A DNA stretch of 64,000 bases from Serratia fonticola (GCF_006715025.1 NZ_VFMK01000001.1:3534001-3598000); one strand, 5' to 3'; numbered from the stretch's first letter, positions 17,913 through 26,529 are shown. Program-made: numbers and translations. Notes: generated by a model from the sequence alone, not told the origin.

Positions 17913-19043
17913 ATGACTAACGGCAACAACCAACGTGAGTTTTTCCTTGATTCTGTTCGAGCCTATTTGATGTTGCTCGGTATCCCTTTTCATCTTTCTC
18001 TGATTTACTCCAGCCATTCCTGGGCAGTAAACAGCGCAACTCCCTCGTTTTCACTGACGGTGTTGAATGACTTTATCCATGCCTTTCGCATGCAGGTGTT
18101 TTTCATCATCTCGGGTTACTTTTCCTACATGCTGTATGAGCGTTACGAACGCCATCGCTGGCTAAAAGTTCGCCTGGAACGAGTGGCAATTCCTCTGTTG
18201 AGCTCGATACCGCTCATCACCCTGCCGCAGTTTTTTTTACTGAAAAACTTCACCGATAAATTAAACGGCTGGGAAGACTTCACCCTCTACCACAAAATAA
18301 ATGTCACCATATGGGAACTGGTTTCCCATTTGTGGTTTTTATTAACATTATGCTTATTGACATGCGCCTGTTTTTATCTGTTTAAAAAAATTAAGGCGAT
18401 AAAAACAGCGGTTGCACCTAATCCAATAAATAGAATGACAAGTTTAGGTCGCATCTCAGGGTTCTTTTTACTTTATGCATTTATCTATGCGGTGGCCCAT
18501 CGCATTATTTTAATCACTGCGCCGTATTTGCTGTCTAACGGCATGTTCAATTTCGTGGTGATGGAAACACTGTTCTATCTGCCGTTCTTCATTCTTGGCG
18601 CCTATGCCTTTAAGTATCCGTGGTTGAAAGCAATTTTCCTCAAGCCTTCGTGGCCTGCCGTTCTGGGGTCGCTGCTGTTGCTCATTGCCTATATGCTTAA
18701 CCAGAAGTGGCTGGCGCACAGCAGCTACTCGTTCGAGCTCGAGATACTGATCAAAACCGTACTTGGCATACTCATGGCAAACGTCGTGTTTTCATTCGGC
18801 CATGCATTACTCAATTACCAGTCGACCCGCATCACCTATCTGGTCAATGCATCGCTGTTTATCTATCTGGTACATCATCCGCTGACTTTGATTTACGGTG
18901 CTTTTGTAACGCCACAGATCGACAATAATCTACTGGGTTTTGTGTTAGGCCTGCTGTTCGTTTTCGCCAGCGCTTTTCTATTATATGAACTGCACAAGCG
19001 CATCCCTCTGCTGCGCTTCCTGTTCTCCGGCAAACTGCCATGA
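17913..19043 (+). CDS. opgC: Glucan succinyltransferase OpgC
   Basis: A 376-residue integral membrane acyltransferase (acyltransferase family 3) that transfers succinyl groups to osmoregulated periplasmic glucans. About ten hydrophobic helices are seen. Family-3 hallmarks include the N-terminal REFFLDSVRAYLMLLGIPFHL with its Arg/His pair, FFIISGYFSYML, and the HLWFL segment. Length is close to E. coli MdoC (385). It is read divergently from opgGH, the usual arrangement. It has only a weak ribosome site (GCGGTAA). Confidence 0.92.
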   Translation: MTNGNNQREFFLDSVRAYLMLLGIPFHLSLIYSSHSWAVNSATPSFSLTVLNDFIHAFRMQVFFIISGYFSYMLYERYERHRWLKVRLERVAIPLLSSIPLITLPQFFLLKNFTDKLNGWEDFTLYHKINVTIWELVSHLWFLLTLCLLTCACFYLFKKIKAIKTAVAPNPINRMTSLGRISGFFLLYAFIYAVAHRIILITAPYLLSNGMFNFVVMETLFYLPFFILGAYAFKYPWLKAIFLKPSWPAVLGSLLLLIAYMLNQKWLAHSSYSFELEILIKTVLGILMANVVFSFGHALLNYQSTRITYLVNASLFIYLVHHPLTLIYGAFVTPQIDNNLLGFVLGLLFVFASAFLLYELHKRIPLLRFLFSGKLP

Positions 19044-19296
19044 TTTGCCATAGAGAGCCACAACGGAGCAGAACGCTTATACTTTATCTGCACACGCATA
19101 TCGCTTTTCGCTCCCCTCGTTGATGCAAAGTTATACTGGAGCATATTGCAGTGAGTTGTTATAACTGCAGTGCATAAGAAAAAATCCACATCCTGCCTCA
19201 CGGTAGCGATTGGGCTCATGAACCCTAAGGGATGGCGCATCACCATCGCGGTGCACCGGCAACACTTCCCTTCCGTCACGACAGAGAGGATTTTTA

Positions 19297-19521
19297 ATGA
19301 CAGATAACAAAAACGCCGCAACCGAAACCGTAGCTGAAAACGCCACGCTACTGAAAATCCTGGGCAGACTGCTGTCTGCATTGGATGCATCAATCAGTGG
19401 CAAAGATCGCAGCATATTGGTAACCGAACTTTCCAACCTCAATCTCGATGGTGTTTCAGAAGCAGAGAGAAAGCTGGCAGCCGAGTTAATCAAACGAGCC
19501 CTGCAGTCGCTCGATCATTAG
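19297..19521 (+). CDS. Small conserved-looking protein of unknown function
   Basis: A 74-residue acidic protein, not recognised. A flexible start (TDNKNAATETVAEN) is followed by helical segments (ATLLKILGRLLSALDASI and EAERKLAAELIKRALQSL) with regularly spaced Leu, suggesting a small helical bundle. A good ribosome site (AGAGAGGA) eight bases before ATG and sensible codon use support it being real. It lies alone between opgC and cvrA. Its size and helical style resemble YecF (encoded at 30927), but the sequences do not align convincingly. Confidence 0.65.
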   Translation: MTDNKNAATETVAENATLLKILGRLLSALDASISGKDRSILVTELSNLNLDGVSEAERKLAAELIKRALQSLDH

Positions 19522-19807
19522 TCTGGGGCAGCAAACCATTAAGCCTCTCCGGGGGCTTGATGGCTTTTCATCACCCCTCCTCCCGTTTATTGCCCCCCAA
19601 GCTTATCAATAGACTGATAAATAGGTATAAAAGCCGGAACTCCCTCTATTTCACCGCTCTTTTCGGTAAATCACGCTACAAGTGACAATAATAGGCTAAT
19701 TCTTTTGGCAATCAGCCTTGGCGTTTTACCGGAAAAACAGGCTATCATAGCCCGTGTCTGTAGCTCGACACCCCGCCCTTTGTTTCACTTCGCAGGAGAA
19801 CATTATT

Positions 19808-21529
19808 TTGGATGCCAGCACGATCAACAGCTTGTTCATCATCGGTGCCGTGTTGGTGGGGGCAAGTATTCTACTCAGTTCCTTTTCTTCGCGGCTAGGT
19901 ATTCCTATTCTGGTCATTTTTCTGGCCATCGGCATGTTGGCGGGGATCGATGGCCCTGGCGGTATCGCTTTTGACAACTATCCGGCAGCCTATCTGGTCA
20001 GTAACCTGGCGCTGGCGGTGATCCTGCTTGATGGCGGTATGCGTACCCGTGCCAGTTCGTTTCGTGTCGCACTGTGGCCAGCCCTGTCGCTGGCGACCTT
20101 GGGTGTACTTATCACCGCCGGATTAACCGGTTTAGCCGCAGCCTGGCTGTTTAACCTGGATCTGATTCAAGGGTTATTGATTGGCGCCATCATCGGCTCT
20201 ACCGATGCGGCAGCGGTGTTCTCACTATTAGGGGGCAAAGGGCTGAACGAACGTGTTAGCGCCACGCTGGAGATTGAATCCGGCAGCAACGATCCTATGG
20301 CCGTGTTCTTGACCGTTACCCTGATCGCCATGATTTCCGCGGGAGAATCCTCACTAAGCTGGATATTCCTGGTGCATTTGCTGCAGCAGTTCGGTATGGG
20401 GATCCTGTTAGGCCTGGGTGGCGGTTGGCTGCTGTTAACGCTGATCAACCACATCAAGCTGGCTGAGGGGCTTTACCCCCTGTTAGCCGTCAGTGGCGGC
20501 ATCCTGATCTTTGCGTTGACAACCGCACTGGATGGCAGCGGCATTCTGGCGGTTTACCTGTGTGGCTTGCTGCTTGGCAACCGCCCTATTCGCAACTATC
20601 ACGGCATTGTCCAGACCTTCGACGGCCTGGCCTGGCTCAGCCAGATCGGCATGTTCCTGGTATTGGGGCTGCTGCTTAACCCACACGACCTGCTGCCGAT
20701 CGCTATCCCTGCCCTGCTGCTTGCGCTGTGGATGATCTTTTTTGCCCGACCGATCTCCGTCTTTGCCGGTTTGCTGCCGTTCCGCAACTTTAACCTGCGT
20801 GAGCGCGTGTTTATCTCCTGGGTCGGGTTACGTGGTGCCGTGCCGGTGATCCTGGCGGTCTTTCCGATGATGGCCGGGCTCCCCAACGCCAACCTGTTCT
20901 TTAACGTCGCCTTCTTTGTGGTATTGGTTTCTCTGTTGCTGCAAGGTACAACGCTCTCCTTCGCCGCACGAAAAGCAAAAGTTGTCGTCCCCCCAGCACT
21001 GGCGCCAATGTCCCGCGTTGGGCTGGACATCAACCAGGAAAACCAATGGGAGCAATTCGTCTATCAACTGACGGCGGAGAACTGGTGTGTAGGTGCCGCA
21101 TTGCGTGAACTGAAAATGCCGCAGGGAACACATATTGCGGCGTTGTTCCGGGGCAAGGAGCTGCTGCACCCAAGCGGCAGTACACGCCTGCTGGAAGGGG
21201 ATATCCTTTGTGTCATCGGGCACGAACACGATCTGCCTGCGTTGGGTAAACTGTTCAGCCAAGCACCTACCGTGACGCTGGATGAACGTTTCTTCGGCGA
21301 CTTCATACTCCAATCCGATGCACGCCTGAGCGATATCTCGCAGGTTTACGGTCTTAACCTGCAGGAAGACGTCGATGAGCAACAGACGCTCGGCCAATTT
21401 GTTACCCAGTTGATTGGGGGGGAAGCCGTGGTTGGGGATCAGGTTGAGTGGGATGGCCTGACTTGGACGATAGCCGAGATGGAAGCCAATCAGATCAGCA
21501 AAATCGGTGTGAAGATCGTTACCGAGTAA
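19808..21529 (+). CDS. cvrA: K(+)/H(+) antiporter CvrA (NhaP2)
   Basis: A 573-residue CPA1-family cation/proton antiporter: about 12 membrane helices (residues 5-395) followed by a cytoplasmic TrkA-C/RCK-like domain (about 400-490) and a C-terminal domain. Functional motifs include GSTDAAAV (Asp133) and ESGSNDPMA (Asn161-Asp162). The alignment with E. coli CvrA (578 residues) shows the true start is the TTG at 19808, with GCAGGAGAA nine bases upstream; an ATG at 19754 would add an unrelated leader. Involved in K+ export/volume control in low-osmolarity conditions. Single gene. Confidence 0.92.
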   Translation: MDASTINSLFIIGAVLVGASILLSSFSSRLGIPILVIFLAIGMLAGIDGPGGIAFDNYPAAYLVSNLALAVILLDGGMRTRASSFRVALWPALSLATLGVLITAGLTGLAAAWLFNLDLIQGLLIGAIIGSTDAAAVFSLLGGKGLNERVSATLEIESGSNDPMAVFLTVTLIAMISAGESSLSWIFLVHLLQQFGMGILLGLGGGWLLLTLINHIKLAEGLYPLLAVSGGILIFALTTALDGSGILAVYLCGLLLGNRPIRNYHGIVQTFDGLAWLSQIGMFLVLGLLLNPHDLLPIAIPALLLALWMIFFARPISVFAGLLPFRNFNLRERVFISWVGLRGAVPVILAVFPMMAGLPNANLFFNVAFFVVLVSLLLQGTTLSFAARKAKVVVPPALAPMSRVGLDINQENQWEQFVYQLTAENWCVGAALRELKMPQGTHIAALFRGKELLHPSGSTRLLEGDILCVIGHEHDLPALGKLFSQAPTVTLDERFFGDFILQSDARLSDISQVYGLNLQEDVDEQQTLGQFVTQLIGGEAVVGDQVEWDGLTWTIAEMEANQISKIGVKIVTE

Positions 21530-21573
21530 GACAACCCAAGCCATAGCTATGTCATTAAGGCATAAATCTTACG

Positions 21574-21601
21574 GGAACTTTTTGGCCGAGAAAAACTCTT
21601 A
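21574..21601 (+). promoter_or_regulatory. Candidate sigma-E (RpoE) promoter
   Basis: GGAACTT (21574-21580), a 16-base spacer and TCTTA (21597-21601) match the known sigma-E -35 (GGAACTT) and -10 (TCTAA/TCTGA type) elements with the expected spacing. It points rightwards to a gene-poor stretch with a 37-codon ORF and a strong terminator at 22021. Pattern match only. Confidence 0.55.
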
Positions 21602-21602
21602 A

Positions 21603-21617
21603 TGACAATAATTATCA
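21603..21617. promoter_or_regulatory. Candidate Fur box
   Basis: TGACAATAATTATCA is a 7-1-7 palindrome with one mismatch from the Fur core TGATAAT-N-ATTATCA. It overlaps the expected start point of the sigma-E-like promoter, a position where a bound repressor would block initiation. Pattern match only. Confidence 0.5.
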
Positions 21618-21799
21618 ACTTCAGGCGATTGCCCCTTGCTAACGCAGCAGTGGGGAGCCTTTTGGACATCAGCAATGAAATATCCTCTTGGAAAGCAAAA
21701 CGAGGGTTTTTCAATTTTGATGATGATATCGCTCAGCTTAACAACGTTGGTACGGGGATTGCTGATTAAATCCATTGCATACTGATTGGATAACGTAAC

Positions 21800-21913
21800 G
21801 TGACAAAACAGGATAAAGACAAAGATATACTAGGAAAAATCTTAATTACCGTATCAACACTGTGCATAGTCACCGTGGCAGGGTTACTGATCTGGGGCTT
21901 TGTCCTAAATTAA
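21800..21913 (+). CDS. Candidate 37-residue single-helix membrane protein
   Basis: A GTG-initiated ORF of 37 codons. A charged N-terminus (TKQDKDKDILGK) is followed by one membrane helix (ILITVSTLCIVTVAGLLIWG) and a three-residue tail, the plan of many enterobacterial stress-induced small membrane proteins. The ribosome site is weak (GGA nine bases upstream) and GTG is the only possible start, since a stop lies just before it. It lies about 190 bases downstream of the sigma-E-like promoter and upstream of the terminator at 22021. Not recognised as a known family. Confidence 0.42.
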   Translation: MTKQDKDKDILGKILITVSTLCIVTVAGLLIWGFVLN

Positions 21914-22020
21914 CACATCAAAAACAGTTTTGTTACAACATCCCCACACCATCATCTTTTGGCTGAGCGTATGCTTAGCACGAATAACGAAAACAGTTCG
22001 CACTCATACTCAAGTGTTCT

Positions 22021-22047
22021 GCCCGTCAAAAGTACGGGCTTTTTTTT
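22021..22047 (+). terminator. Intrinsic terminator, plus strand
   Basis: Stem GCCCGT / ACGGGC with a seven-base loop, followed by eight T. It ends a rightward transcript about 110 bases past the 37-codon ORF; no larger plus-strand gene precedes it, which argues for a small mRNA or sRNA. Confidence 0.85.
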
Positions 22048-22066
22048 AGCGTTGTGTTACCAGCAT

Positions 22067-22091
22067 AAAAAAAACCGCCGCAGCGGTTTTT
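22067..22091 (-). terminator. Intrinsic terminator, minus strand
   Basis: Stem AAAAACCGC / GCGGTTTTT with loop CGCA; the flanking A-run gives a U-tract for minus-strand transcripts, and T on the other side makes it bidirectional. It sits 12 bases after the stop of the 43-residue minus-strand gene. Confidence 0.85.
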
Positions 22092-22102
22092 TAACATCTG
22101 CT

Positions 22103-22234
22103 TCAGATTTTGCAACCTTCGCAGTCTTCTTCATCTTCGATGATTTCAGGAATTTCCTTGGCTTTCAACGCCGCATTTTTCTCAGCTTTCGCTAGTTCGG
22201 CATCGATATCAAAGTCAAAAATGTCATCACTCAT
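22103..22234 (-). CDS. 43-residue acidic CxxC protein
   Basis: A small ORF starting MSDDIFDFDIDAELAKAEKN and ending EDCEGCKI. It has an ideal ribosome site (GAGGGATTGGC directly upstream of the ATG), an intrinsic terminator right after the stop, and ordinary enterobacterial codon use. The middle is a charged, probably helical segment (ELAKAEKNAALKAKE), and the C-terminal C-x-x-C pair could bind metal or be redox active. I do not recognise a named family. Its cytoplasmic location is inferred from lack of any hydrophobic segment. Confidence 0.75.
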   Translation of the reverse strand: MSDDIFDFDIDAELAKAEKNAALKAKEIPEIIEDEEDCEGCKI

Positions 22235-22303
22235 TGCCAATCCCTCAGAATATTCTTGTTACAAAGGGGGATTATAATCAACATCCGCAAAGGCGCAACC
22301 CCC

Positions 22304-22807
22304 TTAGTTCAGCACCGCAACCGCTGGCTGAGAGTTATACAGCTTTTTTGAATAAGCCAGATCGTAAACATCATAGAAATCAATTTCTCCCTTGTTGGCA
22401 ATGATTTCCTGCATGCGTTGTTTGAACGCCATGCCAATCGAAGGAGTTGTGAGCAACGCCTGTATGGACTGTTGTGACAACGCGCGTGTGAAATACCACT
22501 CTCCGTTGTAACAGACGCGCAAATCCAGCACGCCAATGTCCTCAAAACGATATACAGGTTTAATTTCAATCAATAACATGGCAAACATAAACAGCACAAA
22601 TGCGGTAAAACCGAGGAATGCATAGATACCCATGTAGGGAACCGGGTACATCACAGCAATCACGGCAAAATAACCCGCGAACATGGCAAAGCAGAGCCAA
22701 CGGTGCGTACGTGCAAACTCACTATTGAATCGTGGCCTACCGTCACGCCCTTCCTGCCGGTTTATCTGCTCTATCTCTTTTACCAAGATGCTTTTAACTG
22801 GATCCAT
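22304..22807 (-). CDS. ylaC: YlaC-family inner membrane protein
   Basis: A 167-residue protein with two adjacent membrane helices (about 37-80) and a soluble C-terminal domain. The conserved segment YRFEDIGVLDLRVCYNGEWYFTR and the later GEIDFYDVYDLA match E. coli YlaC, an uncharacterised inner-membrane protein. The start at 22807 (AAGG eight bases upstream) is preferred to two in-frame starts further up (22831, 22822). Function unknown. Its neighbours on both sides are also small unknown genes on the same strand. Confidence 0.75.
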   Translation of the reverse strand: MDPVKSILVKEIEQINRQEGRDGRPRFNSEFARTHRWLCFAMFAGYFAVIAVMYPVPYMGIYAFLGFTAFVLFMFAMLLIEIKPVYRFEDIGVLDLRVCYNGEWYFTRALSQQSIQALLTTPSIGMAFKQRMQEIIANKGEIDFYDVYDLAYSKKLYNSQPAVAVLN

Positions 22808-22929
22808 CGCGACAACCTTATGCATGAGCACATCACTACTATCACTGATCTCAGCTCACGCTATCACAAGTACAATTTTTTGAGGTAGATCAATTCCAGC
22901 ATTATTCATCGCTAACTGTTATAGGTCTC

Positions 22930-23229
22930 TTAACGTGACTGCGCGGCTTTACCCCGCGCAACCATAAACATGCGCTGAGCAACGTCATCTGCCTGCTTTA
23001 TTTTGCGCTTTTGCGGTTCGTCACAGCGATGTGCAGCACGAGCATAGGCAATTTCATGGGCCTGATCGATCATCGCTATCACATTGTCACGCATCGATTT
23101 ATCCAGGTTACCCAAAATAGTGGTGATGATCGCCTGATAGGCATTAGAAGCGGCGGTTAGCGATTGTTCTCTGGCTTCCAGCGCAGCAATACGCTGCAAC
23201 AGCTCTTGTAGTCGTTCGGAATCTGACAT
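22930..23229 (-). CDS. Small coiled-coil protein of unknown function
   Basis: A 99-residue hydrophilic protein. The first 35 residues (SDSERLQELLQRIAALEARE) show heptad spacing typical of a short coiled coil, followed by helical NAYQAIITTILGNLD and a basic C-terminus (RKIKQADDVAQRMF). A GGAGGTGGGT ribosome site directly precedes the ATG at 23229; a longer frame starts at 23268. I do not recognise the family. Possibly a small regulator or phage-derived adaptor; this is a guess from size and charge. Confidence 0.65.
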   Translation of the reverse strand: MSDSERLQELLQRIAALEAREQSLTAASNAYQAIITTILGNLDKSMRDNVIAMIDQAHEIAYARAAHRCDEPQKRKIKQADDVAQRMFMVARGKAAQSR

Positions 23230-23786
23230 ACCCACCTCCAGCTGCCTGGCAGCAACTCTGCCTATCACTCAGTTTAGCAAAGGATCCGGTTATGCAAATT
23301 GGCTTATCTGGCAACAGATTATCGATGACGTCAGTAAGACAGAAAATCTCGGCTTGGCTAATCACCACTTCCCTCTCTTGTGCCATCACGTTAGAAATAC
23401 GGCACATAATAGCCCGACAAAATGGAACAGAGCCTGTCGCCGGGCACAGCAAGGCCATAGCAAACGCCGTTTGTACAAGCCCTTAGCCGCACAGTACTTT
23501 CCCCGCAGCTCTTCCTATACCCGCCGCGTAACTACATAAAATTATAAGATTTATTGCTAGATTTGATTCAAAACACATATACCGCTAAGCTATATAACAA
23601 GTAAAACTTATCTTTTTGATGATATTTTCTTGTCAAAAACCCTATTTATTGTGATGTGAATCTCAAAAAAAAGCTGCGAGTCAGCTTTCATTCAAGGGGG
23701 GACATTAGCCTTACTGATATCTTAATAAATAAAAAGTGAGAGTGGATGACAAACCCACCTACAACCAATTTGCAAGGGATGACTCT
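23230..23786. other. proP upstream region
   Basis: A 557-base gap, AT-rich from about 23530, holding the proP promoters. It contains a CRP-like site (23650-23665) and a small AAAGCTG/CAGCTTT hairpin at 23670-23688. Short open frames at 23292-23539 on either strand show no ribosome site and look like chance. Confidence 0.5.
23650..23665 (+). promoter_or_regulatory. Candidate CRP-cAMP site upstream of proP
   Basis: TGTGATGTGAATCTCA fits the CRP consensus TGTGA-N6-TCACA with one mismatch. E. coli proP promoter P1 is known to be controlled by CRP, so both sequence and position fit. It lies about 120 bases before the coding start. Confidence 0.5.
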
Positions 23787-25289
23787 ATGAAGTTAAGAAA
23801 GAAAAAACATAAACCACTACACATTAACGACATCACTATCATCGATGACAGTAAACTCAAGAAAGCCATTACCGCTGCTGCCTTAGGTAACGCCATGGAG
23901 TGGTTTGACTTTGGTGTTTATGGCTTTGTTGCCTATGCGCTTGGCCAGGTGTTCTTCCCAGGCGCCTCTCCAGGGGTACAGATGATTGCTGCTCTGGCAA
24001 CCTTCTCCGTACCTTTCCTGGTACGCCCTCTGGGGGGCGTTTTCTTTGGCGCCATGGGTGATAAATTCGGTCGGCAGAAAGTCCTGTCAGTCACCATCAT
24101 CATCATGGCCATCAGTACATTCTGTATCGGCCTGATCCCTTCCTATGCTGCTATCGGCATCTGGGCCCCTATCCTGCTGTTGCTGGCCAAGCTGGCGCAG
24201 GGATTCTCTGTCGGCGGTGAGTATTCGGGTGCAGCCATCTTTGTGGCCGAGTATTCTCCCGATCGCAAACGCGGCTTTATGGGCAGTTGGCTTGATTTTG
24301 GTTCCATTGCCGGATTCGTCCTCGGTGCCGGCGTTGTTGTGTTGATTTCCAGCATTGTGGGTGAAACCAATTTCCTTGACTGGGGTTGGCGTATTCCCTT
24401 CTTCCTGGCCGCGCCGTTAGGGATTATTGGCCTGTATCTGCGTCACGCCTTGGAAGAAACCCCGGCGTTCCAGCAGCATATGGAAAAAATGGAAAAAGGT
24501 GACCGCGACTCTATCGAAAATCCGCCGAAAACATCGTTCAGAGAGATTGCCGCCAAGTATTGGAAAAGCCTGCTGGTGTGCGTGGGTCTGGTAATCTCAA
24601 CCAACGTGACTTACTACATGCTGCTGACCTATATGCCCAGCTATCTGTCACATAATCTGCACTACACCGAAGATCACGGCGTGCTGATTATTATTGCCAT
24701 CATGCTCGGTATGCTGTTCGTGCAACCCTTAGTTGGCCTGACCAGCGATCGCATTGGCCGTAAGCCTTTTATCATCGGTGGTAGCATTGGTTTGCTGATA
24801 CTGGCTATCCCCAGCTTTGTACTGATTAACAGCAACGTTATTGGCCTGATCTTTCTTGGCCTGCTGATATTGGCCGTGCTTCTCAACGCGTTTATCGGCG
24901 TCATGGCCTCGACACTGCCTGCAATGTTCCCAACGCACATCCGCTACAGTGCGCTAGCTATTGCGTTCAATATCTCCGTGCTGGTTGCCGGCGCTACGCC
25001 AACGCTGGCAGCCTGGCTGGTTGAGGCCACGGGTAACCTTTATATGCCAGCTTACTACCTGATGGTGGTTGCGGTTATTGGCCTGCTCACGGGCCTGTAT
25101 ATGAAAGAAACGGCTAACAAACCGCTGCGTGGTGCAACCCCGGCCGCTTCAGACCGTTCCGAAGCTAAAGAGTTGTTGCAGGAAACCTACGACAACATTG
25201 AGCAGAAAGTTGAGGACATCAGCGAACAAATTGCCGAGCTGGAAAAGAAAAAGCAGGCGCTGATCGATCAGCATCCTAAATTGGATTAA
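23787..25289 (+). CDS. proP: Proline/glycine betaine:H+ symporter ProP
   Basis: A 500-residue major facilitator that imports proline, betaine and ectoine and is itself an osmosensor. Twelve membrane helices are seen, with MFS signatures GDKFGRQKVL and FVAEYSPDRKRG, and the metabolite:H+ symporter start LGNAMEWFDFGVYGFVAYAL. The C-terminus carries the antiparallel coiled coil that tunes the osmotic set point (about 455-495: heptads in EAKELLQETYDNIEQKVEDI and onward). The start at 23787 has AAGGGATG upstream and gives the E. coli length; an upstream ATG/GTG frame to 23736 is rejected. Confidence 0.96.
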   Translation: MKLRKKKHKPLHINDITIIDDSKLKKAITAAALGNAMEWFDFGVYGFVAYALGQVFFPGASPGVQMIAALATFSVPFLVRPLGGVFFGAMGDKFGRQKVLSVTIIIMAISTFCIGLIPSYAAIGIWAPILLLLAKLAQGFSVGGEYSGAAIFVAEYSPDRKRGFMGSWLDFGSIAGFVLGAGVVVLISSIVGETNFLDWGWRIPFFLAAPLGIIGLYLRHALEETPAFQQHMEKMEKGDRDSIENPPKTSFREIAAKYWKSLLVCVGLVISTNVTYYMLLTYMPSYLSHNLHYTEDHGVLIIIAIMLGMLFVQPLVGLTSDRIGRKPFIIGGSIGLLILAIPSFVLINSNVIGLIFLGLLILAVLLNAFIGVMASTLPAMFPTHIRYSALAIAFNISVLVAGATPTLAAWLVEATGNLYMPAYYLMVVAVIGLLTGLYMKETANKPLRGATPAASDRSEAKELLQETYDNIEQKVEDISEQIAELEKKKQALIDQHPKLD

Positions 25290-25298
25290 TCATCATCC

Positions 25299-25321
25299 GG
25301 CCAGAGCACCGCTCTGGCCTT
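25299..25321 (+). terminator. Probable terminator hairpin of proP
   Basis: GGCCAGAG / CTCTGGCC, 8-9 bp perfect stem with a short loop, ten bases after the proP stop. The following T-tract is poor (TTACCCT), so termination may be inefficient. Confidence 0.6.
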
Positions 25322-25630
25322 ACCCTCAATATACGCCTTTCAAACATCTTCCCGCGAACAGACGATAATCGGCGAATGCCTATCCCCAATCAAATCAAGA
25401 GTTAATCATACCGCTGTAGTCAAGCGCTCTGACAATGAGGCTGGCCCGCAGAATCTTTGCGGGTCATATTCTAGTTGAAAATACGCTGAAGGTAAGGGTA
25501 ACAACGGATAGTAACCCTCATCAGAAGTCAGGAACGGAACGGCACGGCATCCGTGGGTCAGCAAGGATGCCGAAAGCCCCTTTAACTGTGGTAAACGGCA
25601 CGGAAACCGAAGCCTTCGCGCAAATTAGGA
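25322..25630. other. Intergenic region with two hairpins
   Basis: No gene is seen between proP and the Lys/Ala-rich gene. Two inverted repeats are present: GCCCGCA/TGCGGGT near 25443-25466 and a perfect 8-bp CGGCATCC/GGATGCCG at 25545-25572. Neither has a U-tract. They may be RNA structures or remnants of a degraded element. Confidence 0.4.
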
Positions 25631-26047
25631 TTACTTTTTCTTAGGGGTAGACGGCGTTGGCTTCGCTTTCTTTGGTTTAGCAACGGGTTTGGCGGCAACA
25701 ACAGGCTCTTTTACCGCAGAGACAGGAGCCGATGCTTTCGCTTTCGCGCTTACCGCTGCAGCAGATTTGCCGTTTTTTTCTTTGACCGCAACCGCGGCCG
25801 GCTTGGCCGGAGCGGCAACTGGCGAAACAGCAACGACAGCAATGTTATCCTCAGTGACAACGTCAACCGGTTCAGCCGTCAGAGCCTTATACTTTTCCAC
25901 CAGCGTTTGATAAGTATTTAATGCTTTGATTCCATTAAAGGAATTATCAATTTTCCCCGCCCGAATCAGCTCGATAACAACCTGCTGAGCGGCGAGCTCA
26001 GGATGTTTTGCGGGATTAATAATCTCAATTTCAAATTCCATCGTCAT
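25631..26047 (-). CDS. Orphan protein with Ala/Lys/Pro-rich tail
   Basis: A 138-residue protein of two halves. Residues 1-55 form a folded-looking domain (MEFEIEIINPAKHPELAAQQ, then VVIELIRAGKIDNSFNGIKA). Residues 60-138 are a low-complexity Ala/Val/Lys/Pro tail (for example AAKPVAKPKKAKPTPSTPKK), like histone H1-type or nucleic-acid-binding tails. The ATG at 26047 has GGAG six bases upstream; an in-frame ATG at 26053 abuts the GGAG and fits less well. Family not recognised. Located next to a broken ABC gene and tRNA genes, so it may be accessory DNA. Confidence 0.65.
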   Translation of the reverse strand: MTMEFEIEIINPAKHPELAAQQVVIELIRAGKIDNSFNGIKALNTYQTLVEKYKALTAEPVDVVTEDNIAVVAVSPVAAPAKPAAVAVKEKNGKSAAAVSAKAKASAPVSAVKEPVVAAKPVAKPKKAKPTPSTPKKK

Positions 26048-26192
26048 TGTCATCTCCTGTTGGGATAGTCCGATTTTTCAGCATACCCTCTGTCGCACGA
26101 AACAAAATTGGGCTGAATCCATTCAATAAGAAAAAACAGCTTGGAAGAAAAGTAGCGCGGGCCCCGTTGGCTCAGGCACTGGAGGGAAAATA

Positions 26193-26366
26193 GAGCATTT
26201 GACGATGGTTGTGGTCACTCATGAGATCAATTTTGCCCGCGAGGCGGCCGATCGCGTGGTGTTTATGGATCAGGGATTTGTGGTTGAATCAGGAACACCT
26301 CAGCATGTACTGATGGCGCCGCAGCATGCACGTACACGGGCATTTCATCTGATATCAATGCAATAA
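26193..26366 (+). pseudogene. Remnant of an amino-acid ABC transporter ATPase
   Basis: Only the last ~58 codons survive. The frame reads TMVVVTHEINFAREAADRVV, then FMDQGFVVESGTPQHVL and QHARTRAF before TAA at 26364. That is the H-loop and C-terminal part of GlnQ/TcyN-type ATPases (Walker A, the signature motif and Walker B are missing). Just upstream a different frame gives LAQALEGK, compatible with the residues that normally precede the H-loop, so a frameshift plus truncation is likely. In E. coli the cystine ATPase tcyN lies near uvrY-uvrC-pgsA-tRNA, so this may be the remnant of the same locus. Confidence 0.72.
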
Positions 26367-26529
26367 CCTGCCCGGCTTATCCGGTAAGTTTCCGGAGTAT
26401 TTCACTCGATAAAAGGCACGTAGAGTTGACGTCGCCTCAATAGCGGCAATGAATCTCTCAATGCCGCTTGCCGGCGCTATTGTTTGGATAGCGTCTTCCG
26501 AAAATAATCTGAACGAAGATTCAGGACAC

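Noticed and set aside
21602..21769. 55-codon ORF starting at an ATG within the Fur-like box
   Set aside because: The ATG lies before the predicted start of the sigma-E transcript and has no ribosome site; faint resemblance to DUF1127 proteins was not convincing.
26160..26192. Walker A-like reading (GSGTGGK) just before the ABC remnant
   Set aside because: The residues fall too close to the H-loop for a real P-loop; another frame (LAQALEGK) explains the stretch better as a frameshift.
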